From NCBI RefSeq assembly GCF_003846175.1, contig NZ_ML123044.1:1524535-1588534 (forward strand): a stretch of 64,000 nt of DNA, written 5' to 3'. The first letter of the stretch is position 1; each line of letters opens with the position of its first letter. The stretch is from Streptomyces sp. ADI95-17. Lineage in GTDB: Bacteria; Actinomycetota; Actinomycetes; Streptomycetales; Streptomycetaceae. Made by a program: the position numbers and the translations under genes. Positions 42,934 to 51,950 of this stretch are shown here, in pieces. The notes beneath the pieces are model-generated. The model saw only the letters and a list, made by a program, of their open reading frames with translations. It made no database searches and had not been told where the DNA came from.

Positions 42934-43641
42934 GTGCGTGTGCTCGTCGTGACCGCTGTCCCCGCAGAACGGGACGCGGTCACGCGTGCGTTCGGGGCCG
43001 TTCCCGAGGCGCGGGTGCACCATGTCCTCGGCGCCGAACTCCACCGCGCGGGCCCCTTCGACGTCCTCGCGGGCGGCGCCGGACCGGCGGCCTCGGCGGC
43101 CTCGGCGGCCTTCGCTCTGGCCTCGGACAGGGGCTACGGCCTGGTGATCTCGGCCGGTATCGGCGGCGGGTTCGCCGGTGTCGCACCGGTCGGCTCCCTC
43201 GTGGTGGCCGCCCGCATCGGCGCGGCGGACCTGGGCGCCGAGACCGCGACGGGTTTCGTGCCGGTCACCGAGCTGGGCTTCGGCCGCACCTGGCATCTCC
43301 CGCCCCGATCGCTGGTACGGGAGGTGGCCGCCGCCACCGGCGCGCTCACCGGTGACATCCTCACCGTCTCCACCGTGACCGGCTCCGCCGACCGCGCCGC
43401 TGCCCTGCTCGCCGCGCACCCGGCGGCCGCCGCCGAGGCGATGGAGGGCTTCGGGGTCGCCGAGGCCGCCGACCGTATCGGCGTGCCCGCCCTGGAGATC
43501 AGGGCCGTCTCGAACGCCGTCGGCCCGCGTGACCGGGACGCCTGGCGCATCGGCGACGCGCTGGCCGCGCTCACCGAGGCGTTCGGGAAGCTCGTACCCG
43601 TACTGGAAGGTTGGACCCACCATGACCGACACGACTCCTGA
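42934..43641 (+). CDS. mqnB: Futalosine hydrolase
   Basis: 235 residues from GTG 42934 behind GGAGG. Nucleoside phosphorylase/hydrolase fold: VLVVTAVPAERDAV, VISAGIGGGFAG, and the purine-binding AEAMEGFGVAEAADRIGVPALEIRAVSNAVGPRDRDAW. MqnB hydrolyses futalosine to dehypoxanthinyl futalosine and hypoxanthine, the second step of the futalosine route to menaquinone in Streptomyces. Its last 20 nt overlap mqnD, so the two are translationally coupled. Confidence 0.95.
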   Translation: MRVLVVTAVPAERDAVTRAFGAVPEARVHHVLGAELHRAGPFDVLAGGAGPAASAASAAFALASDRGYGLVISAGIGGGFAGVAPVGSLVVAARIGAADLGAETATGFVPVTELGFGRTWHLPPRSLVREVAAATGALTGDILTVSTVTGSADRAAALLAAHPAAAAEAMEGFGVAEAADRIGVPALEIRAVSNAVGPRDRDAWRIGDALAALTEAFGKLVPVLEGWTHHDRHDS

Positions 43642-44548
43642 CCCGTCGAACGATCTGCCGAACAGCCTGTCGGGCGCCCAGTCCGGCACCCCGTCCGACG
43701 CCTCGTCGGCCCCGCTGCGGATCGCCTTCTCGCCCTGCCCGAACGACACCTTCGTCTTCGACGCCTGGGCGCACGGAAGGGTCCCCGGCGCGCCCGCCCT
43801 CGATGTCACCTTCGCGGACATCGACATCACCAACGGCATGGCCGAGCGCGGCGAGCTCGATGTCCTCAAGGTCTCGTACGCGGTGCTGCCGTGGGTGCTC
43901 GACGAGTACGCGCTGCTGCCGTGCGGCGGGGCGCTGGGCCGGGGCTGCGGTCCGCTGGTCCTCACCAAGGAGGCGGGCACGGACCTGACGGGGAAGACCG
44001 TCGCCGTACCGAGCGAGCGCTCCACCGCCTATCTGCTGTTCCGCCTCTGGGCGGCCGAGGTGGTGCCGGGCGGGGTCGGCGAGATCGTCGTGATGCCGTT
44101 CGACGAGATCATGCCCGCCGTGCGCGACGGGAAGGTGGACGCCGGTCTCGTCATCCACGAGGCCCGGTTCACGTACCAGAACTACGGGCTGCACAACCTC
44201 GCGGACATGGGCCGGCACTGGGAGGAGACGACCGGGCTGCCGATCCCGCTCGGCGCGATCATCGCCAAGCGCTCGCTGGGCGAGGGCACGCTGAAGCTGC
44301 TCGCCGACTCGGTGCGGACCTCGGTGCGGATGGCCTGGGACGACCCGGAGACGTCCCGGCCCTATGTGCTGGCGCACGCCCAGGAGATGGATCCGGCCGT
44401 GGCGGACCAGCACATCGGGCTGTACGTCAACGAGTTCACCGCCGACCTGGGCGAGGACGGCTACGCGGCGATCCGCGGACTGCTGACCCGCGCCGCGGCC
44501 GAGGGACTGGTACCGCCCCTCGGCCCCGACGCGCTGTCGTTCGTCTGA
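43622..44548 (+). CDS. mqnD: 1,4-dihydroxy-6-naphthoate synthase
   Basis: 308 residues from ATG 43622, with GGAAGG upstream inside mqnB. Substrate-binding-protein-like fold: RIAFSPCPNDTFVFDAW, FADIDITNGMAERGELDVLKVSYA, and the conserved DAGLVIHEARFTY with the catalytic-region His. MqnD turns cyclic dehypoxanthinyl futalosine into 1,4-dihydroxy-6-naphthoate. The ~30-residue N-terminal Ser/Asp extension is unusual in length. Convergent with the cold-shock gene, whose 3' repeats begin 11 nt downstream of its stop. Confidence 0.95.
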   Translation: MTDTTPDPSNDLPNSLSGAQSGTPSDASSAPLRIAFSPCPNDTFVFDAWAHGRVPGAPALDVTFADIDITNGMAERGELDVLKVSYAVLPWVLDEYALLPCGGALGRGCGPLVLTKEAGTDLTGKTVAVPSERSTAYLLFRLWAAEVVPGGVGEIVVMPFDEIMPAVRDGKVDAGLVIHEARFTYQNYGLHNLADMGRHWEETTGLPIPLGAIIAKRSLGEGTLKLLADSVRTSVRMAWDDPETSRPYVLAHAQEMDPAVADQHIGLYVNEFTADLGEDGYAAIRGLLTRAAAEGLVPPLGPDALSFV

Positions 44549-44558
44549 GCTGCGCCTT

Positions 44559-44650
44559 TTTGTTGGTTCTCAGACGTCGAGTTTGTTGGTTCTCAGACGT
44601 CGAGTTTGTTGGTTCTCAGACGTCGAGTTTGTTGGTTCTCAGACGTCGAG
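44559..44650. repeat. 23-bp perfect tandem repeat including the csp stop codon, 4 copies
   Basis: Four identical units starting tttgttggttctcagacgtc at 44559, 44582, 44605 and 44628. The last unit contains the stop (44639-44641) and last three codons of the minus-strand cold-shock gene; the other three are in the spacer and each repeats a minus-strand TGA in a different frame. Confidence 0.95.
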
Positions 44651-45031
44651 CTGGTCGGCGACCGCGCGCAGCAGGCCGCCGATCTTCTTGCCGGCCGCCT
44701 TGTCAGGGTAGCGGCCGCGCTCCAGCATCGGCGTGATGTTCTCCAGCAGGGTGGTCAGGTCCTGCACGATGGACGCCAGCTCGTCCGGCTTGCGGCGCTG
44801 CGCGGCCGCGACGGACGGGGTCGGGTCCAGGATCGCCACCGAGAGAGCCTGGTCACCTCGCTGACCTGCGACGACCCCGAATTCCACGCGTTGGCCGGGC
44901 TTGAGGGCGTCGACGCCGTCGGGGAGCACGGAGGAGTGCACGAAGACGTCGCCGCCGTCGTCGCGGGAGAGGAAGCCGAAGCCCTTCTCGCTGTTGAACC
45001 ACTTGACCTTGCCAGTCGGCAAAGCACGCAC
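44639..45031 (-). CDS. Cold-shock-domain protein with C-terminal extension
   Basis: 130 residues from GTG 45031. Cold-shock OB fold at residues 5-67: [27 protein letters not shown], with RNP1 KGFGFL and RNP2 VFVHSS. The remaining ~60 residues ([44 protein letters not shown]) form helices absent from minimal ~67-residue Csp proteins. RNA/ssDNA binding is likely; the extension may mediate dimerisation. The equivalent gene lies next to mqnD in S. coelicolor. Its 3' end is tandemly repeated four times. Confidence 0.92.
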   Translation of the reverse strand: MRALPTGKVKWFNSEKGFGFLSRDDGGDVFVHSSVLPDGVDALKPGQRVEFGVVAGQRGDQALSVAILDPTPSVAAAQRRKPDELASIVQDLTTLLENITPMLERGRYPDKAAGKKIGGLLRAVADQLDV

Positions 45032-45249
45032 CCCATCTCAACCCGTATGCAACCTGTATGCCGGAACCCGGAACAAAGCCTCAGCAGGTCAGGCTATCCA
45101 GTGGTGGTGCTCCCCTGCTGGCAGCAGCCTCCCCAGGGGGAGTACCCCTCGTCAAGCCTGGTCATCCGGACTCTGTCCGGAAACGGCGCTTGCTTTCCGC
45201 GCCGGTGGCCGGGGGGCGGTTCGCCGCCGCCGAGAACTACCCTGGCCGG

Positions 45250-45474
45250 GTGAGTACTACACCTTCTGGCGCAGGTGACCGGCTGGTCCGGATCGGCGCG
45301 ATCGTCTTCTTCCTCGGCGCACTGTCCACCCTGGTCACGATGGCGCCCCTCTTCCTCGGCACCCACCCGCTGCCGTCCATCGCCTGGTCACTGTGCATGC
45401 TGATGGGCGTCGGCTTCCTGATCGCCGCGGCAGGCGTGATCCGGTCGGTGCGCGCGGGGGCGGCGAAGCAGTAA
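45250..45474 (+). CDS. Small two-helix membrane protein
   Basis: 74 residues from GTG 45250 (VSTTPSGAGDRLVRIG). Two hydrophobic helices (about 16-36 and 44-66) and a basic Arg/Lys end. A frame extends back to 45058 without a ribosome site. Divergent from the cold-shock gene. No family recognised. Conserved size and placement suggest a real gene. Confidence 0.72.
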   Translation: MSTTPSGAGDRLVRIGAIVFFLGALSTLVTMAPLFLGTHPLPSIAWSLCMLMGVGFLIAAAGVIRSVRAGAAKQ

Positions 45475-45773
45475 GGCTCACCCCTTCCCTGCCGCAAACA
45501 TCACCGGCCGTTCCATTCAGCCATCCGGCCGCAACCTCGCAGGGGCGGCGGCCGGAGTCGGCGAAGGCGCTTTGGGCTGCTCACGAGGTAATGCCGCCCG
45601 ATCGCCACAACGCCCCGACACCACGCCCCGTGTTCAATCCAATACGTGTTTGGCCTGAAGTGCGTTGCCACTGCTACGGGCCCCTTGATACAGATGAAGA
45701 TCCTGTCGTCGGCTGCGCGCATATCGCCGGACGCAGTTGACGCAACGTATGGGCCGGGGGATGCGGGGGACGC
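45475..45773. other. Intergenic region before the toxin cassette
   Basis: About 300 bp, less GC-rich between 45620 and 45720. No gene with a start signal on either strand. It must hold the promoter of the T7SS-associated cassette; no operator recognised. Confidence 0.5.
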
Positions 45774-46172
45774 ATGACGGGGTGGGACATCAGGCCGAGC
45801 GGGGTGGAGTCCGTTCTGTCGTTGGTGGGTCTGGCCGCCGAGGACCTGAGCAAGGGCGTCAGGGGCTACGGCGAGAACGTGGAGGACGCCGCGCTGCACG
45901 CGGGGACGATCAGCGGGCCGTACTGCGGCGAAGCACCGGCGGGACCGGTCGGCGCCGCGGTCGCGAACTTCATCTCGGACACTCAGCAGCAGATCAGGTT
46001 CATGGCCGCCCGCACGAAGAAGTCAATGGACGGAACGGTCAAGGCCACCACCGAGTACATCGAGGGTGATCTGGCCATGGCCGCCCGCGCCCAGCGCGAG
46101 GCGTCGAAGGCCCCGACCCCCGCCGAGATCAGGGCGGTCGGCCAGAAGCCCGGCCACCGGGGCGGGGAGTAG
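45774..46172 (+). CDS. DUF6507 (WXG100-like) T7SS-associated protein
   Basis: 132 residues, ATG 45774. Helical WXG100-like layout: WDIRPSGVESVLSLVGLAAEDLSKGVRGYGENVEDAA, and GAAVANFISDTQQQIRFMAARTKKSM. Recognised as DUF6507, a family of ESX-like proteins encoded directly before large polymorphic toxins in Streptomyces; likely chaperone or co-secreted partner of the next gene product. The stop is 5 nt before the toxin start. Confidence 0.82.
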   Translation: MTGWDIRPSGVESVLSLVGLAAEDLSKGVRGYGENVEDAALHAGTISGPYCGEAPAGPVGAAVANFISDTQQQIRFMAARTKKSMDGTVKATTEYIEGDLAMAARAQREASKAPTPAEIRAVGQKPGHRGGE

Positions 46173-46177
46173 CCGAC

Positions 46178-48221
46178 GTGATCGAACCGGGCGGGATACC
46201 CCAGTACACCGGTGACTTCGGCCAGCTGGAGAAGGCCGCGTCCGGCCTGCGTACGCAGGCCACGGGCATCCGGAACGGCGGGAAGGACGTCCACTCCCGC
46301 TTCCAGGCGACGGCCGCGTACTACAAGGCGCCCGAGGCCGAAAAGCTGTTCTCCTCCACCCAGCCCGTCATGGACACGGCCGACGAATTCGCGGGGAGCA
46401 TCGAGTCGCTCGCCGACGCCCTGGACACGTTCGTCTTCGAGGCCAAACCCCACGCCGACCGGCTCAAGCAGCTGAGGCTGGACGCGATCGCCTTCGTCGA
46501 CAGCGTCCGGGGCCATGACGACTGGACCCAGGACAAGAACAAGACCGACAAGCACCAGGCACTGATGGACGGCGTGGCCGCGGCGCGCGACGGCTTCCAG
46601 GAAGCCGAACGCAGCGCGGCCAACAAGATCAACGCACTCAGTCCGGGAGCCTGCCGCCCCGCTTGGATCGTGGACGACGGCACCCATGGACTCGGCATGT
46701 ACGGCCAGAACGCCGACACGCTCAAAGGGCATGAAGGACCTGCCGTGGGGCAGTCCGGAGGGACGCACCTACGAGCGGTGGAGCCTGGAGTGGTGGGGGC
46801 ACGGGGCCAAGAGCTGGGCGTGGGACGGCATAGCCAAGGACAGCATCTGGGGCGGCATCGACGGCCTGGGCACCCTGATCGGCTTCCACGGCGGCGAGGC
46901 GCGCGACCAGGCATGGGACGGTCTGCGACGGACGGCCGTCGGTGGTTACGCCTACGGCATGGACCTGTTCGGCCAGGACGAGCACCTCTCCGGCTGGCAG
47001 CGCGAGAGCAAGGCGTACGCGAAGGAGTTCGGCAAGCAGTTCATCGCGTACGACATGGCGGAGGAGGACCCCGCCCGCGCCCACGCCGTGCTCTCCTTCA
47101 ACATCCTCACCCTCGCCACCGGCCCCTTCGCCGCCGCCGCGAAGCTGGGCAAGGGCGGCACGATCGCGAAGGCCGCCGGCACCATGGCGAAGATCGGCGA
47201 CGCCCTCGACCCACTCTCCGGCACGTTCAAGGCCGCCAAGGCGCTTTCGGGTCTGCCCAAGGTCTCCCAGGTCCTGGCCAACGTCAGCGACCACCTCCAG
47301 CTACCGAAGACCAGGTTCCCCGACGGCGCCCTCGACCTGAGCGACCGTTTCCGGGTCGACAAGGACGGCAACTTCATCCCGCTCGGCCGGGACGGCACTC
47401 CCGACCTGGCCCCGGCCAGACACGAACCCTCTGCCGCCGAACGGGGCGCCGGCCAACCGCACGGCGATCGCGAACCGGTCGGCGTCGGAGGCCGCGCGCC
47501 CGCAGCGACCGCCCACGCGGGCGACGGCCTGCCGCCGCGCGGCGGTCTTGAAGCAGACGGTGGCGCGGTTCACGGAAGCGGCGGCCACGCAAGCGCTGAT
47601 CACGGTACACACGGTGGCTCAGGAAGTGACGAACCCACTCCCGGCAGGAGTGGTGCCCATCCGGAGCACATTCCGGGCCCCGGCGAGCACGCCCATGACC
47701 ACGGCATGAACGACACCCCTCCCGCGTCAGGCGGTGCCGACGGCCGAGGAAGCACCTGGGACTCTTCAGCACACAAAAAGGGCGTGTGGCCCGCCAGGAG
47801 TGACATCCCTGGACCGGCTGCCGGAGAAGAACTGAAGCCCCCCAACGCCAGACACACGATCAGTGGATCCGCCGGGAGGGAAATCAAGGAGAAAAACAGC
47901 ATCATCTTGCGTGGATACTCCCGCGAGATCGGAAAAGACATCGCCGGTATCGCGGAGGGGCGAGCAAAACTCACCGCGGACGGGAACCGCTATAAAATTA
48001 ATGGCCGTACCTACGGAGTGGAGCCGGGCGGCCGCGTCTACCCTGAATCAGGGCCGGGTATCGTCAATCTTGACAGGAACGAATACGCCGCATTGCAGCA
48101 GGTAGTGAAGGCCAAGGGTGACATTGATGCCGCGCCCCAGTTGACGCGGAACCCTCGGTTCGTCAACAACCCGCAAGCCGTCCAAAAGGCGCTGGACCTC
48201 TACAACGGGACCTACCGATGA
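46178..48221 (+). pseudogene. T7SS polymorphic toxin, interrupted by a +1 frameshift at about 46724-46730
   Basis: GTG 46178 opens a WXG100/LXG-like helical N-terminal region (QYTGDFGQLEKAASGLRTQA, DTADEFAGSIESLADALDTF). The natural continuation is in another frame: GLGMYGQNADTLKG in the first frame leads directly into MKDLPWGSPEGRTYERWSLEW in the second. Skipping one base in the AAAGGG run at 46724-46729 restores a single ~680-residue protein. The second frame carries a pre-toxin region with hydrophobic helices (LSFNILTLATGPFAAAAKL), a His/Gly/Pro linker and a variable ~120-residue C-terminal toxin domain (from PPNARHTISGSAG). Possibilities are inactivating mutation, programmed shift, or a sequence error. 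Overlaps the immunity gene by ATGA. Confidence 0.8.
46731..48221 (+). CDS. Second-frame half of the toxin gene, with C-terminal toxin domain
   Basis: 496 residues from ATG 46731 if translated alone; AAAGGG is immediately upstream but too close to be a good ribosome site. Residues 1-220 are the conserved toxin body, 225-345 a low-complexity Gly/His/Pro linker (PGPGEHAHDHGMND), 375-496 a toxin domain rich in Lys, Asn, Ile and Tyr (IKEKNSIILRGYSREIGKDIAG, YGVEPGGRVYPESGPGIVN). No nuclease or ADP-ribosyltransferase motif recognised. Base composition drops in the last 300 bp. Stop coupled to the next gene. Family unknown. Confidence 0.7.
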   Translation: MKDLPWGSPEGRTYERWSLEWWGHGAKSWAWDGIAKDSIWGGIDGLGTLIGFHGGEARDQAWDGLRRTAVGGYAYGMDLFGQDEHLSGWQRESKAYAKEFGKQFIAYDMAEEDPARAHAVLSFNILTLATGPFAAAAKLGKGGTIAKAAGTMAKIGDALDPLSGTFKAAKALSGLPKVSQVLANVSDHLQLPKTRFPDGALDLSDRFRVDKDGNFIPLGRDGTPDLAPARHEPSAAERGAGQPHGDREPVGVGGRAPAATAHAGDGLPPRGGLEADGGAVHGSGGHASADHGTHGGSGSDEPTPGRSGAHPEHIPGPGEHAHDHGMNDTPPASGGADGRGSTWDSSAHKKGVWPARSDIPGPAAGEELKPPNARHTISGSAGREIKEKNSIILRGYSREIGKDIAGIAEGRAKLTADGNRYKINGRTYGVEPGGRVYPESGPGIVNLDRNEYAALQQVVKAKGDIDAAPQLTRNPRFVNNPQAVQKALDLYNGTYR

Positions 48222-49129
48222 CATACAACCTCTTCACCACCGATCGCCTGCAACCGCCCCGAGTCTCCGATGCCCTGGCTTCATGCCTGTGCGTTGAGCC
48301 GAACTCCGTCGATGTCGCCGACGTCGACGCCGATCAGGACATCCGCAACTGGGATGCTCTTGCCCTGTGCGACTACTCGGATGTCCTTGGCGATGTGTCA
48401 CTGACTCTGGACATCTTCGTCCAGGATGCCGTCTCCCAGCAGCCGCCCGAGTCGGAATTCGCTTCGCGTTTCGCTGTTGCGGCGCAGACCGTGGTCCTGT
48501 ATCCCGCAGAAGAGCACCTCCCCAGCGCATATTGGCTGGTGACTCCAACCGGTTTGGTGACCCGCGCACGCCTCTTGGCGTCGGACGACGAGCGACCCGA
48601 GTACTCCATCGATGCTGTTGAGGCTGCCGTCCCTCAGCTTCCCGGAATTCGTGTCATGCAGCTTCCGGAGATCGTCCGGGAACAACATGTCCCCACGCCG
48701 ACCACCTCGGAATTCGTTCACGCCACGGAGCTCCTCAGAAAAGCGCAGGAAATCCCCGCAAACCCTGCACTCGCTGATGAATCAGAATCTCATCTGTACC
48801 ATTCTCGGGCTTATCTTGCAGAATGGGAGAGAATGGTGCGGCGTATGGAATCAGGCTGGCATCCCACCGGTAAATACCCGGTCGAGTTGTACTGCGAAGC
48901 TCTACTGGCACGAGACCGGATCGAGCAGCTGCCGGAGGAACTCTCCAGGCCGGTGGCCGATCTCCTGCGCCAGTCCGTCGGGCAACTCGACGAGGCGTTC
49001 AAGAAGTGCACCGCGCCGGACGACACCTGGGCGGCTGAGGCAGAAGTCCCCGGATCTCCCGCTGATCTCGGCGGACGTGGTTGGTGGTGGCACCGCAAGC
49101 CTCTCACCTTGCCGTGGGACAAGAACTGA
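48218..49129 (+). CDS. Putative immunity protein of the toxin
   Basis: 303 residues from ATG 48218, overlapping the toxin stop by ATGA. Soluble, acidic, no membrane helix. N-terminal half DADQDIRNWDALALCDYSDVLGDVSLTLD; C-terminal half about 190-303 helical, ending in Trp/Arg-rich GGRGWWWHRKPLTLPWDKN. GC is clearly lower in 48600-48860. Position directly after the toxin C-terminus and the low GC are how immunity genes of polymorphic toxins appear, so it probably binds and neutralises the toxin domain. The two halves may be separate domains. No family recognised. Confidence 0.7.
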   Translation: MTYNLFTTDRLQPPRVSDALASCLCVEPNSVDVADVDADQDIRNWDALALCDYSDVLGDVSLTLDIFVQDAVSQQPPESEFASRFAVAAQTVVLYPAEEHLPSAYWLVTPTGLVTRARLLASDDERPEYSIDAVEAAVPQLPGIRVMQLPEIVREQHVPTPTTSEFVHATELLRKAQEIPANPALADESESHLYHSRAYLAEWERMVRRMESGWHPTGKYPVELYCEALLARDRIEQLPEELSRPVADLLRQSVGQLDEAFKKCTAPDDTWAAEAEVPGSPADLGGRGWWWHRKPLTLPWDKN

Positions 49130-49152
49130 TTCCGAAGTAAGCGAGGCAGCAC

Positions 49153-50559
49153 ATGACCCAGGACGTCATAGCCCTCACCCCGCAGATGCCGGACACCAGG
49201 ACGCTGCTGGCCGGGCTCCTCGCCGGCGGTCCCGATCTGCTCGTGAACCGGGCGGGCGACGGCTCCGTCGCTCAGCTGTGCACGGCCGCCGGGCAGGCGC
49301 TGGTGTCGCTCGAAGCGCCCCGGTACGTCCAAGTGCCGGGCGAGGTCGCCCGGTTGCTCGGGCCGGCCACGCAGGCCGAGTCGCCCGTGTGGTGGACCGA
49401 AGCGCGGGCGACCAGTTCCGTGGAGGGGGCCGCGGAGCTGGCCGGGTCCGTCGCCGGGCGGCTGGTCGCCGTGCACGGGGGTGACGTCTGGCCACGCGAG
49501 GCCGGTCATACCGATGTCGTGGCCGATCTCGCCGACGCCGCCGCGGACACCGTCCCCCTGGGCGTCGACCTGCTCACCGAGAAGGCCGCCGTCGTCATCC
49601 AGGGCCGCCCCGTGATCGCTGCCACGACTTGGCTGACCGACGTGGTGCGCAACGCGGCCCGCACCGAACGCGAACTGCAGATCGTCACCCCGCCCGGCAC
49701 CCGGCTCACGTTCCCCGCCCGCACACTGCTGGACGGGCTGCCCTCCCGCTGGGTCGTGAGCGACCCCGGGTGCGGTTACTACGACGGCCTCTCCGGAGCC
49801 GTACTGCACTGGCACGAGGGGCGATTCACCCACGCAACCGGCGACAAGCCCCAGACAGCGGATGCTTTCCGGCCCCGACCCGGCACCGGAGGCGAACGGC
49901 AACTGCTGCTCTCCATCCGTACGGTCCACCCCGCCGACGAGCATCTCGTCCTGGGCGGCGCCCTGGAACAGGCATGGCGCACGCTCACCGGAGCCCCGCC
50001 CGCCGGATGGGCAACCTCCGAGCCCATCAGCGCCCCTTGGTCACCAAGGCAGTTGACCGACCTGTCCCGCACCCGCGCCCAGCAATCCCTGCCCACCTGG
50101 GCCGTCGCGATCGGAACCCCCGACCGCCCGGCGATCGCCGCCATGCGCACCACCCGCACCCACCTCGGCGTCGAAGAGCACATCACGCTGGCCATCGGCT
50201 ACCGCGCCGATCAGCACACTCCGGTGGACGCCATGCCCGAGCTGGCCGAATCCCTGGTCGCCAGGCACAACCTCGCCACGATGATCGGCCAACTGCGCAC
50301 CGCACGCGCGGATCTGACCACCCCCGCCCACCACGAGCGACCCCCGGTGCCGCTCTCCTTCACCCTCGGCCCCGACGCCGTGGCCGACCTCGGCCTCGAC
50401 CACGTCCGCCGGGCCCTCGCCGGCACCGCTCCCACCCGCCTCGGCCCGGCCGCCCGGCCCGCCCTGCACCACACGCTCGGCGACGGCACCGACCTCGCCG
50501 CCTGGCAGCGCCTGCGGCAGATCAACGACCACTTGGCAGCCAGCAGCAGTGGAGCCTGA
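49153..50559 (+). CDS. DUF6177 T7SS-locus protein
   Basis: 468 residues, ATG 49153. The start MTQDVIALTPQMPDTRTLLAGLLAGGPDLLVN and the Pro/His-rich body (EPISAPWSPRQLTDLSRTRAQQSLPTWAVAIGTPDRP) are typical of DUF6177, recalled as a family found at Streptomyces ESX toxin loci. Soluble, alpha/beta, no catalytic motif seen. Likely an assembly or export accessory rather than immunity. 23 nt after the immunity gene and on the same strand, so one cassette. Confidence 0.82.
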   Translation: MTQDVIALTPQMPDTRTLLAGLLAGGPDLLVNRAGDGSVAQLCTAAGQALVSLEAPRYVQVPGEVARLLGPATQAESPVWWTEARATSSVEGAAELAGSVAGRLVAVHGGDVWPREAGHTDVVADLADAAADTVPLGVDLLTEKAAVVIQGRPVIAATTWLTDVVRNAARTERELQIVTPPGTRLTFPARTLLDGLPSRWVVSDPGCGYYDGLSGAVLHWHEGRFTHATGDKPQTADAFRPRPGTGGERQLLLSIRTVHPADEHLVLGGALEQAWRTLTGAPPAGWATSEPISAPWSPRQLTDLSRTRAQQSLPTWAVAIGTPDRPAIAAMRTTRTHLGVEEHITLAIGYRADQHTPVDAMPELAESLVARHNLATMIGQLRTARADLTTPAHHERPPVPLSFTLGPDAVADLGLDHVRRALAGTAPTRLGPAARPALHHTLGDGTDLAAWQRLRQINDHLAASSSGA

Positions 50560-50681
50560 TCCCCCGGCCGGAGCGTGCGGACCCCAAGCGTTCATCTCAT
50601 CGAACGAGCAGGAACGGACTGTCTCCTGACGCCGACTCGGCATGGTGCCCGCGCCAGGGGGAAGCGGGTGGGATGCGGGAG

Positions 50682-50891
50682 TCAGTCCTTGCGGTGGCCC
50701 GGCTTGAGGGTGCGTACAAGGGCGGCCCAGGCAGCGGGTGTGGTGCGGAGTATCGCCCCGGTAGGGTCGCTGCTCTCGGTGAGCTTGACGCCGCCGCCGA
50801 CATCCGTGGCGACATGTACGCACGAGTCGCCCTGGGCGCAGTAGGACGACTTCTGCCAATGGTCGTGTGCGGGCATCGGCATTCCTCTCAT
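50682..50891 (-). CDS. DUF397 protein
   Basis: 69 residues from ATG 50891, overlapping the XRE gene stop by 4 nt (ATGA). Core HDHWQKSSYCAQGDSCVHVA, then VKLTESSDPTGAILRTTPAAWAALVRTLK, the standard DUF397 pattern. DUF397 proteins are small partners of WhiJ/AbaA-type helix-turn-helix regulators in Streptomyces development and antibiotic control, binding the regulator. Here it is translationally coupled to that regulator. Confidence 0.93.
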   Translation of the reverse strand: MRGMPMPAHDHWQKSSYCAQGDSCVHVATDVGGGVKLTESSDPTGAILRTTPAAWAALVRTLKPGHRKD

Positions 50892-51739
50892 AGCTGCTGA
50901 CTGATGTGGTGGATCAGATCCCTGGTGTCCTGGGGCGACAGTGCGGCACCCTCAATCCTGCTGAACAGGGTCCGGTAGTTCCGCAGTTGGGTCTCTGCGT
51001 CGAGGAACGCGAGGCCGTGGGACTGATCGAGGTGGACGGTGTCCAGTTCGGGGACCGGGCCGTACGCGTAGTAGATGGACTGGCCGGAGCCAGGGACCGC
51101 GCCTGCCTTGAACGGGATGACCTGGATGGTGACATGGTCCTGCTCGCTCATGTCGAGGAGGTGCCACAGCTGCGCCCGCGCCGTCTCGGGACCGCCGACC
51201 TCGGTGCGGAGCGCGGCCTCGTGGATGAGTGCTTGGTACGAGGCCGGCCCGGCCCCGCACAGCACGGCCTGGCGCTTCATCCGGAAGGAGACGCGGTGCT
51301 CGATGTCCGACGGCGGGAGCTCCGGGACGTGCTGTCGGAAGATTTCCCGCGCGTGGTCGGCACTCTGGAGCAGCCCGGGAATGTGCGCAGTAATGGCGCC
51401 GCGTAGTCGTTCTGCATGGTGTTCCAGCTCTGCAAGGTCCAGGAGAGAGGTCGGCAGGAGTTCCTGGTAATCGGACCACCAGCCGCGCTTCCGGTCATTG
51501 ACCATGTCGACCAGAGCTTCGATGAAGGCACGGTCGGAGCACTCGTAGTTCTGCGCCATGGTGCGCAGCCGCTCGCCGCTCACCCCGAACCTGGCCGTCT
51601 CGATGTTGCTCAGCTGGCCCTGGCCTATGCCGTGCACGCGGGCCGCCTCGGTGGCGGTGAGACCGGCGCGCTCGCGCAATTTGCGCAGCTCGGTGGCGAT
51701 CCGGATGCGCCGACCAGTGGGGGCAGACCTGCCAGCCAT
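50888..51739 (-). CDS. XRE regulator with DUF5753 domain (WhiJ-type)
   Basis: 283 residues from ATG 51739, with GGAGGAG upstream. N-terminal helix-turn-helix (residues 10-70: RIATELRKLRERAGLTATEAARVHGIGQGQLSNIETARFGVS). DUF5753 ligand or effector domain (about 100-270: AHIPGLLQSADHAREIFRQHVPELP, SYQALIHEAALRTEVGGPE, VIPFKAGAVPGSGQSIYYA). This is the WhiJ family of Streptomyces regulators. Together with DUF397 and the divergent ATP-binding protein it forms the three-gene module typical of whiJ/abaA paralogues. Confidence 0.94.
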   Translation of the reverse strand: MAGRSAPTGRRIRIATELRKLRERAGLTATEAARVHGIGQGQLSNIETARFGVSGERLRTMAQNYECSDRAFIEALVDMVNDRKRGWWSDYQELLPTSLLDLAELEHHAERLRGAITAHIPGLLQSADHAREIFRQHVPELPPSDIEHRVSFRMKRQAVLCGAGPASYQALIHEAALRTEVGGPETARAQLWHLLDMSEQDHVTIQVIPFKAGAVPGSGQSIYYAYGPVPELDTVHLDQSHGLAFLDAETQLRNYRTLFSRIEGAALSPQDTRDLIHHISQQL

Positions 51740-51950
51740 GTAACTCCTCCTTGGCGGAGTCGAGTTCGACTCATCACTCACGCGAGGGAATCTGCATGCC
51801 ATTTCACGCATGCGCTGCAAATAGAACTTGCGGAGACCCTATTCTCAGTCCCAGGCCACCCGCCCGGAAGTACCCCGCTCGACGGAGCGGCCTCGTCACC
51901 GGGCAGCAGGAAATCCGCGATCCAACTTCCTCCCGTGAACGGAGACTTCC

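Noticed and set aside
45501..45899. 132-residue minus-strand frame before the toxin cassette
   Set aside because: No ribosome site, atypical composition, overlaps the DUF6507 start.
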